From Blautia caecimuris (GTDB lineage Bacteria > Bacillota > Clostridia > Lachnospirales > Lachnospiraceae), in NCBI RefSeq assembly GCF_024622975.1, contig NZ_JANJZT010000016.1, positions 27,753 to 91,752 on the forward strand: 64,000 nucleotides of DNA, in the 5' to 3' direction. This document shows, one piece after another, positions 8,761 to 20,573 of the stretch. The position numbers and the translations under genes are program-made. The notes beneath the pieces are model-generated. The model did no database searches, was not told the DNA's origin, and worked only from the letters and a program-made list of their open reading frames with translations. Position 1 is the stretch's first letter. Each line of letters opens with the position of its first letter.

Positions 8761-9510
8761 TTATACAGGCTGTACACGGAACCAGTAGGTATACAGGTCA
8801 TGGAATCCCAGAGAGGTATAAAGACTCCGGGCAGGGGCATTTCCATGTACTACCTGGAGATAGGCATTTTCTGCTCCGCGTTTTTTTCCTTCCTTCAGAA
8901 GCCCTGTGCAGATCTGGCGGGCCAGGCCCTGTCCCCTGAATTCTTCTTTTACGTGAATTGCATAAATCCCAATAAAATCCCGATCCAGTATTCCAAGTCC
9001 TGTTGCAATGATCTTTCCGTTTTTCTGAACAGAAGCACATAAAGTTTCCTTGGGAATTGCATGGTACATGGACGGAACCACCTCCCTGTGAACGGGATTC
9101 GTCATTTTTTTCAGGTCAAACAGACTGAAGATCCATGAATCAGGAATGGCTTCTGTGAACTGTACGTCATCAAAGGCGGCAGTCAGCCGGGCATCCCTCA
9201 GACACAGTGTCATTACATCTGTTGTATGCTGGATCTCATATCCGCGATTTTCCAGGGTGTAATCAAAATCAGGAGAAACCAGTGGGCTGATCTTAAAAAT
9301 TGCCGGGGTTCCCAGGCGTTTGTAAACATTTTCGCAGTAAGGGATTTTTTCCCGCCAGGGCAGTGAGGAGGTTCCAAACTGTTCCACACTGTTGGTTCTG
9401 TGTGTATAAAAATAAGAAAAACGGAGGATCCATCCGTCATAAAGTTCCATTTTATGGGAAGGCCATGCATTCAGCGACATATCTTCTATTTTTTTTATGC
9501 TTGCTTCCAT
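8761..9510 (-). CDS. GNAT family N-acetyltransferase
   Basis: A 249-residue protein whose C-terminal 110 residues form a GNAT fold: motif A 'IHVKEEFRGQGLARQI' with the acetyl-CoA pyrophosphate loop RGQGLA, and motif B 'GNAPARSLYTSLGF'. The N-terminal half has the 'AWPSHKMELYDGWILRFS' start seen in a group of longer GNAT proteins with a degenerate first domain. The substrate is not evident. The ribosome site GGAGAG precedes the ATG at 9510. Confidence 0.85.
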   Translation of the reverse strand: MEASIKKIEDMSLNAWPSHKMELYDGWILRFSYFYTHRTNSVEQFGTSSLPWREKIPYCENVYKRLGTPAIFKISPLVSPDFDYTLENRGYEIQHTTDVMTLCLRDARLTAAFDDVQFTEAIPDSWIFSLFDLKKMTNPVHREVVPSMYHAIPKETLCASVQKNGKIIATGLGILDRDFIGIYAIHVKEEFRGQGLARQICTGLLKEGKKRGAENAYLQVVHGNAPARSLYTSLGFHDLYTYWFRVQPV

Positions 9511-9779
9511 ATTTATCTCTCCTTGTATGAGTTATATAACTGCTGTAAATAAGCAAATGGAAAAAGTGTACAGAGTTCTGTCTGTTCCGGTATAAGGACG
9601 AAACAGGAACTGCCCTTTTTCAGTATTTGTATATTGCTGATTCTGCTGATCAGGCTTCGGTAATTAGTTGTGAACAATTCATGTATATATTCACATAGAA
9701 ATATAGATATTATACATAAAAACAAATAAATATGCAATATATAAGAATAAATATTCAGTTAAAAAGAAAGGGTGACGGA

Positions 9780-10016
9780 ATGGGGGATGAAAAGAAGGGT
9801 GTTTTACAACAGAATCTGCAAATTTTCCTGTCGGAATTTGATGAACGAATTTTGTGGACATACAGGCTTGAAAGATCTATAATAAGACTCACCAGAAATC
9901 TTCTGGTATTCCTGCCGTCTGGTCAGACGGATTTATCCCATTTTATTATTTTTATAAGTACCCGTTTACTGTTTATGAAAAAGAATAACAGCAGAGAGAA
10001 AGGGGGAAGGAACTGA
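9780..10016 (+). CDS. Small hypothetical protein ahead of the Tad operon
   Basis: A 78-residue basic reading frame starting at ATG 9780 after GAAAGGGTG; a longer version from 9732 lacks a ribosome site. The middle is predicted helical and weakly hydrophobic. It ends with TGA at 10014, in the same frame as the prepilin peptidase that follows. It may be a real small gene, a leader peptide for the pilus operon, or a broken N-terminal extension. No homologue is recognised. Confidence 0.35.
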   Translation: MGDEKKGVLQQNLQIFLSEFDERILWTYRLERSIIRLTRNLLVFLPSGQTDLSHFIIFISTRLLFMKKNNSREKGGRN

Positions 10017-10031
10017 ATTACTGTAAAAGGA

Positions 10032-11529
<1,498 letters not shown>

Positions 11530-11533
<4 letters not shown>

Positions 11534-12720
11534 ACAGGGAGACTTTTCAGGCGATCCGAGATCTTCTGATGGAAAAACTGGATATGTCCAGAGAAATGAC
11601 TGACAGAGAGATACTGGATGAGATTGACCAGCTTATCCTGAACCGTATGAGGGATTCGTATATATCTCTGAATGAAAAGCTTCAGCTCAGGCAGGAACTG
11701 TTTTATTCGGTGCGCAAGCTGGATGTACTTCAGGAACTGATCGAGGATGAAACAGTAACAGAGATTATGGTAAACGGTCCGGATGCGATCTTTGTGGAGC
11801 GGGGAGGACGGCTTGGGAAATGGGATAAAAGCTTTACCTCCCGGGAAAAGCTTGAGGATGTGATCCAGCAGATTGCAGGACGGTGCAACCGAGTGATCAA
11901 TGAATCCATGCCGATTGTGGATGCCCGACTGGAGAACGGAGCCAGAGTAAATGCAGTGATTAGCCCGGTGGCGCTGAACGGTCCTATTCTTACCATAAGA
12001 AGATTTCCGGACACTCCCATTACAATGGACAGACTGATCGCGCTTGGAAGTCTTACCTGTGAATGTGCCCGGTTTCTGAAAGCTCTGGTAAGGGCCAGGT
12101 ATTCTATAGTCATAGGCGGTGGTACAGGAAGCGGCAAAACTACGTTTCTTGGAGCTTTGTCTGATTATATTCCTGAAGATGAGCGGATCATCACTATTGA
12201 GGATAACGCGGAACTGAAAATTCAGGGCGTGGAAAATCTGGTCCGGCTGGAGGCAAAAATGGCAAATATGGAAGGTGCGGTATCGGTCAGTATCCGGGAT
12301 CTGATAAAAACAGCGCTCCGGATGCGGCCGGACAGAATCGTGGTAGGGGAGGTAAGAGGAGGTGAGGCAGTGGATATGCTTCAGGCTCTGAATACCGGGC
12401 ATGAAGGCAGTCTCAGCACAGCTCATGCAAATTCTGCCAGAGACATGCTCAGCCGTCTGGAAACAATGACGCTTATGGGGGTGGATCTGCCGTTGGAGGC
12501 AATACGGAGACAGATTGCCTCGGGGGTGGATATTCTGATCCATCTGGGCCGAATGAGGGACAAAACAAGAAAAGTACTGGAGATTACAGAAGTTTGTGGC
12601 TATGAAAAAAATGAGATTATAACGCGGACTCTTTTTCGGAGGGAGGAAGATCTGGAGCTTGTACAGGTGTCAGAGCTTTTGAACCGGGAAAAGCTGGCGC
12701 GGGCAGGGGTGGAAATATGA
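11530..12720 (+). CDS. TadA/CpaF secretion ATPase
   Basis: A 396-residue motor ATPase of type II/IV secretion. It has Walker A GGGTGSGKTTF near residues 195-205, the Asp box ERIITIEDNAELK, Walker B RPDRIVVGEVRGGEA, and the His box TGHEGSLSTAHANS. The ATG overlaps the TadZ stop (ATGA) and lies behind AAAGGA; an upstream in-frame ATG at 11479 would read inside tadZ and is not used. It drives pilin polymerisation with the next two membrane proteins. Confidence 0.92.
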
Positions 12721-13475
12721 ATCAGGACAAAACAAAGCAGAATTATGAGGAATATCATTATACAAAAAGAGAAGTCGCTAAATATCTTTTTCAGAGTACA
12801 GCTTTGTGCGGGGCAGTGGATTATCTGTTTTATCAGAACTGGTGGTGCATGATCGCGGCTGTGCCGGCAGCAGTGCTGTTTTTAAAATGGAAAAAAAGAC
12901 AGCATATCAGGGAGAGGAAGAGGACTTTGAATTATCAGTTTAAAGATGCCCTGAATTCTCTGAGTGTTGCAGTGCAGGCAGGTTATTCTGTGGAGAATGC
13001 CGTGACAGCATGTATGAAGGATATGGAGCGGCTGTATCCTCCGGAAGCTGATATTGTCCGTGAATTTCATTACATTGAAAGCCGGAAGAAAGTCAGCGTT
13101 CCCGTAGAAGAATTGTTTCTTGGACTTGGTGAAAGAAGCGGAATTGAGGATATTGAAAATTTTGCCGCTGTTTTCAGCACAGCAAAGCGTTCCGGCGGCG
13201 ATATGGACAAGATCATTCAGACATCAGCCAGAATGCTTGGAGATAAAATTGATGTCAGAAAGGAAATAGAGACAACTCTTTCTGCAAAAAAGGCAGAACA
13301 GATGATCATGAGTCTGATGCCTGCGGGAATTATACTGTATCTGCAGCTTACTTCTCCGGGCTTTCTGGAGGTTCTGTACGGGAATCCGTTTGGCGTGTGC
13401 GCAATGACAGTCTGCCTGGGAATCTATGGACTTTCCTACTGGCTGGGGAAAAGAATTGTGGATATTGAAGTATAA
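12717..13475 (+). CDS. TadB-like type II secretion F-domain protein
   Basis: A 252-residue membrane protein beginning at ATG overlapping the TadA stop. Two hydrophobic segments near residues 35-62 and two near 198-245 flank a cytoplasmic GspF-like domain (FKDALNSLSVAVQAGYSVENAV and FSTAKRSGGDMDKII). It is one of the paired platform proteins of the Tad machine. Confidence 0.85.
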   Translation: MNQDKTKQNYEEYHYTKREVAKYLFQSTALCGAVDYLFYQNWWCMIAAVPAAVLFLKWKKRQHIRERKRTLNYQFKDALNSLSVAVQAGYSVENAVTACMKDMERLYPPEADIVREFHYIESRKKVSVPVEELFLGLGERSGIEDIENFAAVFSTAKRSGGDMDKIIQTSARMLGDKIDVRKEIETTLSAKKAEQMIMSLMPAGIILYLQLTSPGFLEVLYGNPFGVCAMTVCLGIYGLSYWLGKRIVDIEV

Positions 13476-13513
13476 ACAGGAAAAGATTGTGGAAAAAAGT
13501 ACAGGAGTAGCTT

Positions 13514-14539
13514 ATGTGGGTGCATATTGTAATATTTATTCTGGCTTTTGGGACAGTCCTGATCAGTAAGGCCGGATGGATTCATCTGGACGCGTTGGGA
13601 GATAAAAAAGGAGTCCGTTTGTTTCTGACAGTTGCTGTGTGCGGGAACTTCCTTGGAATGGCTGTAACAATGACCGGGGAAGGAGGAACAGTACAGCCGG
13701 ATACATACAGAATTCCCCGTGAGGAGACAGGCTCATATGAAAAAGAGTATCTGATTTCGGTGGACGGAGAGGAAAGCGAAGCTCTGAAAATCCAGGTTCC
13801 GGAAAAAGAAACGGAAGAGCAGGAAGAAACCGTTTCGGAAAAGGAATCTCCTGAAAGTATACGACAGAAAGAATTTCAGGAAATGCTGGATCAGTATAAT
13901 CAGCAAAAACAGGATCCGGATTACTATTATCTGCCTTCAGAGTGGAAGGGACATCGGTTGGAATGGGAACGTCCAAAAGAACATACAGGAGAGCTTCTGG
14001 CATCCCTGGGACTGTTTGCTGCCTTTGTGGTGCTGCTGAAAAGCACAAGGGAAAAACAGGAAGAGGAAGCCAGACGTGCGGAACAGCTTCTTATGGATTA
14101 TCCGGGAATGGTGATGAAGTTTGCTCTTTTAATCCAGGCAGGAATGACAGCAAGAAGCGCATTTCGGAAAATGGCTGATGATTATGAGCGCAGAAAAACG
14201 AAAAGACGGCATTTTGCCTATGAGGCTGTGGCCGCAGCCTGTTATGAAATGGACAGCGGAGTATCAGAACCCGAGGCTTACAGACGGTTCGGGGAAAAAT
14301 GCGGACAGATGAAATATAAGACGTTTTCCACACTACTGATTCAGAATCTCCAGAAGGGAAGCCGCAGAATGGCGGATATCCTGGAACAGGAAGCCCTGGA
14401 GGCCTGGGATGAACGGAAAAGAAAGGCCCGTGTTCTTGGGGAAGCGGCAGCAACAAAGCTTCTGGTGCCTATGGTGATGATGCTGGCTGTTGTAATGGCA
14501 ATTATTATGATTCCTGCATTTCTGTCCTTTTATGGATGA
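13514..14539 (+). CDS. TadC-like type II secretion F-domain protein
   Basis: A 341-residue platform partner of the preceding protein. Membrane segments near residues 3-19, 35-53, 160-176 and 320-338 surround an F-domain (LLIQAGMTARSAFRKMADDYERR, LIQNLQKGSRRMADIL). An acidic insert of about 90 residues (Glu-rich, 65-155) lies after the second membrane segment and is longer than in classical TadC. The start follows AGGAG at the usual distance. Confidence 0.82.
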   Translation: MWVHIVIFILAFGTVLISKAGWIHLDALGDKKGVRLFLTVAVCGNFLGMAVTMTGEGGTVQPDTYRIPREETGSYEKEYLISVDGEESEALKIQVPEKETEEQEETVSEKESPESIRQKEFQEMLDQYNQQKQDPDYYYLPSEWKGHRLEWERPKEHTGELLASLGLFAAFVVLLKSTREKQEEEARRAEQLLMDYPGMVMKFALLIQAGMTARSAFRKMADDYERRKTKRRHFAYEAVAAACYEMDSGVSEPEAYRRFGEKCGQMKYKTFSTLLIQNLQKGSRRMADILEQEALEAWDERKRKARVLGEAAATKLLVPMVMMLAVVMAIIMIPAFLSFYG

Positions 14540-14565
14540 AGAAGCAGGAGCGGGGAGGTGAATAC

Positions 14566-14745
14566 ATGAAAAAACTGTGGGAACTGGCAAAGGGATTTGC
14601 CGCAGAAGAGGATGCAGTTGGCGTTGTGGAAATTATTCTGATTCTGGTTGTTCTGATTGGTCTGGTTATTATTTTTAAGGAGCAGCTGACCAGTCTGGTA
14701 AAAAATATTCTTTCAAAGATCACGAAACAGAGCAATTCAATCTGA
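14566..14745 (+). CDS. Flp-type pilin
   Basis: A 59-residue prepilin: short basic leader, then EEDAVGVVEIILILVVLIGLVIIFKEQL with the Gly-x-x-Glu cleavage-type pattern followed by one long hydrophobic helix. This is the usual form of Clostridia Flp1 pilins. The start at 14566 is behind GGGGAGGTG; an in-frame ATG at 14536 overlaps the tadC stop but lacks spacing. It would be processed by one of the two prepilin peptidases and polymerised by TadA. Confidence 0.85.
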   Translation: MKKLWELAKGFAAEEDAVGVVEIILILVVLIGLVIIFKEQLTSLVKNILSKITKQSNSI

Positions 14746-14808
14746 GAAACAGTCCGGAATAAATCCGGGAGCAGGAAATGAAATTTTGGGAAAAGGAGGG
14801 TATCTGTT

Positions 14809-16299
14809 ATGAAAAAGGGTAGTATTACAATTTTTCTGGCGCTGATTCTCAGTCTTCTACTGTCCCTGGTATGTACCAGTATAGAATCTGTGAGAATGGC
14901 AGCAGCAAGAACGCAGATTTTAAGCGGTCTGGATATAGGGCTTTATTCTCTGTTCGGTCAGTATGACAGAGAGCTTCTGAAAGAATACGATCTGTTTTTT
15001 CTGAATGGCTCAGGGAGTTCGGGGACATTAAACCTTGCTGCTGTATACGATGATCTGGAAAGCTATATGAAACCGGTACTGAAGCAGAACAGCCAGAAAT
15101 TATCTGTTGTTCAGGGAGGATTGTCCGGGTATCGTCTGGCTACAGATGAAAACGGAGAAGTGTTTTACAGACAGGCTGTTTCATACATGAAAGATACCCT
15201 TGGCAGTCAGGGTGTTCAGAAACTGATACAAAAATTTCAGGAAAAAAAGGATCGCGTGGAAGATGCAGAGAAGGCCGGAGCGCAGGCAGAGGAAAACAAA
15301 TCCCTGGAAAGTTATGATTCAGAAATGAATGCAGCAGCCCAGAACAGTCAGGAGGCAGCTCAGCAGCAGACAGAGTCCGGAAATTCAGAAAGTGGAGACA
15401 CAGATATTTCATCAGGCGAAGATCTTTCTGACGGGAAACCGGAAGAAAAGATAGAAAATCCGATTCCTGTCTTAAAGGCAATACGTAAAATGAGCCTTCT
15501 TGATCTGGTGGTTCCGGCAGAAAAAGGGATTTCAGAAAACTGTGTGTCAAAATCTGAGCTTCTTTCCGGGCGAGATCTTGAAAAAGGAATGGAGATGACA
15601 CAGCCGGTAAAAACAGACAGTTCCTATGCTTCCAGCCTTTTATTTCAGCAGTATCTTATGGATAAGCTTGGCTGCTATACCAATCCTGCTTCCGGAGGAT
15701 TAAAATACCAGACGGAATATCTGCTGTGCGGAAAAACAAGTGACACAGAAAATCTGAAGTCAGTTGCAAGGAGACTGCTTCTTGTCCGTGAAGGCGTAAA
15801 TGCCGCTTTTCTTATGGCTGATCCTGCAAAGAGAGCGCAGATGCACGGTCTGGCACTGGCCATCGCCTCTGCCTTTCTGATTCCTCCGGCTGCTGTGATC
15901 ATAGAGGCGGCGCTTCTGTTCTGCTGGTCCTTTGGAGAAAGTATTTTAGATTTAAGGGAACTGTTTCATGGGGGAAAAGTTCCGCTGGTAAAGAACTCCG
16001 GGAACTGGCAGCTTTCACTGGATAATCTTGCGCATATTCTGGAGGGACTGGACAGTCAGAGAAAAAGTGATGAAAATGGAATGTCCTACGAAGAGTATCT
16101 TCAGATACTTCTTTTATCTCAGTCTAAAAGCAATAAGCTTCAGAGAGGAATGGATATGGTGGAGTGCTGTATCAGAAATACCACCGGACAGAAAGAGTTC
16201 CGTCTGGATCACTGTATAGAAGCAATAGAGGCTTCTGTGGATGTACGGGCAAACAGGAAAAAAACGTTTACAGTAACAAAGCAATTCAGTTATGTATAA
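14809..16299 (+). CDS. DUF5702-like Tad-locus protein
   Basis: A 496-residue protein with an N-terminal class III-like signal and membrane helix (MKKGSITIFLALILSLLLSLVCTS), a glutamine/serine-rich low-complexity middle (about residues 150-215), and a second hydrophobic pair near 345-375. The 'KGSITIFLALIL' start is typical of a large pseudopilin-like protein found in Clostridia Tad loci that I recall as DUF5702. It may be a minor pilus component or assembly factor. The ribosome site AAAGGAGGG is strong. Confidence 0.7.
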   Translation: MKKGSITIFLALILSLLLSLVCTSIESVRMAAARTQILSGLDIGLYSLFGQYDRELLKEYDLFFLNGSGSSGTLNLAAVYDDLESYMKPVLKQNSQKLSVVQGGLSGYRLATDENGEVFYRQAVSYMKDTLGSQGVQKLIQKFQEKKDRVEDAEKAGAQAEENKSLESYDSEMNAAAQNSQEAAQQQTESGNSESGDTDISSGEDLSDGKPEEKIENPIPVLKAIRKMSLLDLVVPAEKGISENCVSKSELLSGRDLEKGMEMTQPVKTDSSYASSLLFQQYLMDKLGCYTNPASGGLKYQTEYLLCGKTSDTENLKSVARRLLLVREGVNAAFLMADPAKRAQMHGLALAIASAFLIPPAAVIIEAALLFCWSFGESILDLRELFHGGKVPLVKNSGNWQLSLDNLAHILEGLDSQRKSDENGMSYEEYLQILLLSQSKSNKLQRGMDMVECCIRNTTGQKEFRLDHCIEAIEASVDVRANRKKTFTVTKQFSYV

Positions 16300-16325
16300 A
16301 AGGACAAGAAAAGAGGTGCAGAAAG

Positions 16326-17129
16326 ATGCTTTTTCAGGAGACATATAAATTCATAAATGGGAAGGATCATAAGAACTGGGTAGACAGAAAAAGGAAAGAA
16401 AGGATAAGTTCTCTGTTGCGCTTCAGATACCTGCTTACCCCGATGGGCAGGAGAAGCAGAGTGTTTTCTGGAAAGGTATCTCTTTGCGCCTCTTTTCTGA
16501 AAAAGGCAAGCTTTGCAGTAGAGACAGCTCTTGTGCTGCCGGTGTTTTTTCTGGGAATGGTTACACTGATTTCTTTTATGGATATCTATCAGATTCAGAC
16601 AGAACACCTTCGTACATTATGTGAAAAAACAAAGGAGGCAGGAATGTATGCCTATGTGCTGGATGGAAAAGGAACGGAAGAGATCACTTTGCCGGATGTT
16701 TACTCTTACACTCCGGTGGGAGGAGTGATTCCTCTCCCAAAAGTACGGATGCACAATACAGTAAAGGTACATGCCTGGACAGGCGCGGACAGCAGAAGAT
16801 TTGCCCATAATGGAGATCAGGCAGAAAGAATGGTATATGTAACTGTTTCAGGAACAGTATATCACAGAAATCCGGGATGCAGATATCTGAATGTTGTTGT
16901 GCAGCAAATGTCGGGCGCGGGTGTAAAATCTGCCAGAAACATGTATGGAGAAAAATATTATGCCTGTGAAAGCTGCAGCAGAAATCAGAAGCCTGCAGGA
17001 ACGGTTTATGTTACAAAAAGTGGAAACAGGTATCACAATCAGTCCTCCTGCAGCGGACTGAAGCGTACTGTCAGGCTGGTAAAGCTTTCGGATGTCCATA
17101 ATATGGGAGCGTGCAGCAGTTGTGGATAG
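16326..17129 (+). CDS. TadE-like pseudopilin with twin Cys/His repeats
   Basis: A 267-residue protein, translated from ATG 16326 behind AGAGGTG. After a basic start it has a TadE-type segment KASFAVETALVLPVFFLGMVTL with the Glu expected at position +5. The C-terminal half holds two related units: VYVTVSGTVYHRNPGCRYL... CESC and VYVTKSGNRYHNQSSCSGL... CSSCG. Both carry Y-H-x(4,5)-C and a trailing CxxC, so each could bind one metal ion. This is unusual for TadE. Its role is probably a minor pilin or a surface-exposed tip protein (inference). Confidence 0.72.
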   Translation: MLFQETYKFINGKDHKNWVDRKRKERISSLLRFRYLLTPMGRRSRVFSGKVSLCASFLKKASFAVETALVLPVFFLGMVTLISFMDIYQIQTEHLRTLCEKTKEAGMYAYVLDGKGTEEITLPDVYSYTPVGGVIPLPKVRMHNTVKVHAWTGADSRRFAHNGDQAERMVYVTVSGTVYHRNPGCRYLNVVVQQMSGAGVKSARNMYGEKYYACESCSRNQKPAGTVYVTKSGNRYHNQSSCSGLKRTVRLVKLSDVHNMGACSSCG

Positions 17130-17144
17130 AGGAGGGAGTATATA

Positions 17145-18009
<865 letters not shown>

Positions 18010-18010
<1 letters not shown>

Positions 18011-19410
18011 TGCGCGCAGAATATAAGAGGGATGTAAGTCATAATTACCTTATTTTGCAGGAAGAAAAGGCAGTAGATACCTCATCTTATCAGGTACGTA
18101 TGCTTACAGGAAATGTGATTCCGTCCATACTGAAATGTCATTTGCAGAATCTGGATGGTGAGGTGCTGTTTTATTATGACATAACGTCAAAACAGTCCAT
18201 AGCAACACTGTTTGAGGATAAAAAATTCCGGAGTCAGGATCTTCAGAGCATTCTGGAAGGATTTGTAAAAGTAATGGAAGAGCTGGCCGAATTCCTGATG
18301 AATACGGATCAGCTTGTGCTTCAGCCGGAATACATCTATATGGATGCAGAGAGGAAAAAAGTGTATTTTTGCTGCCTTCCCGGATATCAAAAAGAAATTC
18401 AGGGGCAGCTTCGGGGATTGACAGAATATATTCTGCCAAAGCTTGACCATGAGGATAATCAGGCGGTGATGCTGGGGTATGGTATTTACAGGAAAGCTCT
18501 TGAACCGGGATTTCAGCTTGAGGTGGTAAAAGAGGCAATTTATCAGAAGGAAGATGAAGCGGATAAAAATGCAGCTGCTCAAAAAGAAGATAAATATCAG
18601 GAAATGCTGTCAGAGAAACAGGAGAATGAAATTATAGATTCTGTGATTCCGGATGAACAGAAAAAAGAAGAGATTAAAAACAGGAAAAAGGAAAAAAGAA
18701 TTCCATGGAACTGGATTCTATGCTGTGGAGCAGGCGGTGCAGCTGCGCTGGCTGTACTGGCAGCCGGTTTTTGGGGAGTCATTCCAAAGCTTCCAATAGA
18801 AATAGTGTTGGGGATCGGAATTATGGCTTTGGGAGCAGGGGCATTTACAGCATGGATCACAGAAAAGAAGAAGCGGAAACAGGAACAGACCGCACAATGG
18901 CATAATAAAATAAAACAGGAAACAGACAGCAGCCCTGTGTCAGGCCAGGTCAGAAAGGAAGAAAATATAAAAAAAGATCCGGAAACAATCCGGGAAGAAC
19001 GGAAGGCAGAAACCAGTATTACAGGAGAGCTTTTTGGAACAAAGAAAAAAGAGGAGGACAGTCAGGAGGAAATCTGTGGTGAAACAGTAGTTCTTTCTGC
19101 CGGGCAGAAAAAGGGACCGGCTGCTCTTATAAGCAGAGAGCCGGGAGAACTGGCAACGATTTATCTGGAACAGGAGCTGACGGTAGTAGGAAAGCTGGCA
19201 AATGCTTCAGATGCAGTCATTCCGATGCCAACTGTCAGTCGTATGCATGCAAGGATCCGAAAGAGAGAAGATGAGTATTATCTGGCAGATCTGAATTCCA
19301 GAAACGGCACTGCAGTAAACGGAAGAATGCTGAAAGGAGATGAAGAGTATCAGCTTCAGGACGAAGATCAGGTGGATTTTGCTCAGGCAAGATATATTTT
19401 TATAAAGTAA
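18010..19410 (+). CDS. FHA-domain membrane protein of the Tad locus (DUF6382-like N-terminus)
   Basis: A 466-residue protein in three parts. Residues 1-180 form a conserved soluble domain (SSYQVRMLTGNVIPSILKCH) that I recall as DUF6382. Two membrane segments follow near 237-285. After a charged linker comes a C-terminal FHA domain (PTVSRMHARI, LNSRNGTAVNGR), which binds phosphothreonine peptides. This suggests that pilus assembly is coupled to a Ser/Thr kinase coded elsewhere. It is the last gene of the Tad operon. Confidence 0.82.
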
Positions 19411-19426
19411 ACAGCAAAGGGCTCTC

Positions 19427-19455
19427 TTGCCACTGTGATGAAAGAATAGTATAAT
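19427..19455 (+). promoter_or_regulatory. Promoter of the CDP-sugar/glycan operon
   Basis: TTGCCA (19427-19432), 17-bp spacer, TATAAT (19450-19455), 37 bp before the first gene's ATG. Confidence 0.75.
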
Positions 19456-19491
19456 ACTCTTAATATTGGATTACAGGAGTTTAGATAAAAT

Positions 19492-20556
19492 ATGAAGAAA
19501 TTTGATCTCAACTTTTACAGTGGGAAAAGAGTTCTGGTAACAGGACATACAGGATTTAAGGGAACATGGCTTTGCCGCCTGCTTCTGAATATGGGGGCTC
19601 AGGTTACCGGATATTCACTGCAGCCGCCTACAGAACCTTCGATCTTTGGGCTGGCAGGCATGGACAGACAGATGAACAGTATAACAGGCGACATCCGAAA
19701 TCTGGACAGACTTCTGGAAGTGTTCAGAGAGAACAGGCCGGAAATAGTGCTGCATCTGGCAGCCCAGCCGATTGTGCGCGAATCTTATAAAAATCCGGTA
19801 TATACTTACGAAACAAATGTAATGGGAACTGTAAATATACTGGAATGTATCCGTCAGACCGATTCTGTGAGATCATTTCTTAATGTGACAACTGATAAGG
19901 TGTACCACAACCGGGAATGGGAATGGGGATATCGGGAAGATGATCCATTGGATGGATTTGACCCTTATTCCAACAGTAAGTCATGCTCGGAGCTTGTGAC
20001 TCACAGCTATAAAAATTCATTTTTCATGGATGGAGCGCCTGCTGTTTCGACTGCAAGAGCAGGAAATGTAATCGGAGGCGGAGATTTTGCTGCAGACAGA
20101 ATTATTCCGGACTGTATCCGGGCAGCTCTGGAGGGAAAGCCCATACCAGTAAGAAATCCTCATTCCACAAGACCGTTTCAGCATGTGCTGGAGCCTTTAT
20201 ATGCGTATCTTATGATTGCTGCCATGCAGTATGAAGAAAGCAGATATTCGGGATATTATAATGTAGGACCGGATGACAGGGACTGTGTGACAACAGGAGA
20301 GCTTGTAGATCTTTTCTGCCGTGCATGGGGGGATGGACAGACTTGGGAAAATCATTTTGTGGGCGGACCTCATGAAGCGAATTTCCTGAAACTTGACTGT
20401 TCCCGAATAAAGAGTGTTTTTGGCTGGAAACCGGCCTGGGATGTTCGTACTGCTGTAGAAAAAACAGTGGAGTGGACAAAGGAATGGCAGGCGGGGCAGG
20501 GCATAAACACAATTATGGACAGACAGATCCAGGAGTTTCTGGCTGATATAAAATAA
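19492..20556 (+). CDS. rfbG: CDP-glucose 4,6-dehydratase
   Basis: A 354-residue short-chain dehydrogenase-fold enzyme. It has the NAD-binding loop VTGHTGFKGTWL at residues 14-25, the TTDKVY block with the active-site Thr-Asp-Lys, and the YSNSKSCSE motif with catalytic Tyr and Lys. GHTGFKG and the conserved LQPPTEPSIF are diagnostic for the CDP-glucose branch. It turns CDP-glucose into CDP-4-keto-6-deoxyglucose. The glucose-1-phosphate cytidylyltransferase (RfbF) that makes its substrate is not in the window. Confidence 0.9.
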   Translation: MKKFDLNFYSGKRVLVTGHTGFKGTWLCRLLLNMGAQVTGYSLQPPTEPSIFGLAGMDRQMNSITGDIRNLDRLLEVFRENRPEIVLHLAAQPIVRESYKNPVYTYETNVMGTVNILECIRQTDSVRSFLNVTTDKVYHNREWEWGYREDDPLDGFDPYSNSKSCSELVTHSYKNSFFMDGAPAVSTARAGNVIGGGDFAADRIIPDCIRAALEGKPIPVRNPHSTRPFQHVLEPLYAYLMIAAMQYEESRYSGYYNVGPDDRDCVTTGELVDLFCRAWGDGQTWENHFVGGPHEANFLKLDCSRIKSVFGWKPAWDVRTAVEKTVEWTKEWQAGQGINTIMDRQIQEFLADIK

Positions 20557-20573
20557 AAAACAGGAGAAAAAAT

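Noticed and set aside
9530..9779. Clear promoter for the Tad operon in the AT-rich gap
   Set aside because: Several TATA-like strings occur but none has a convincing -35 box at the right distance.
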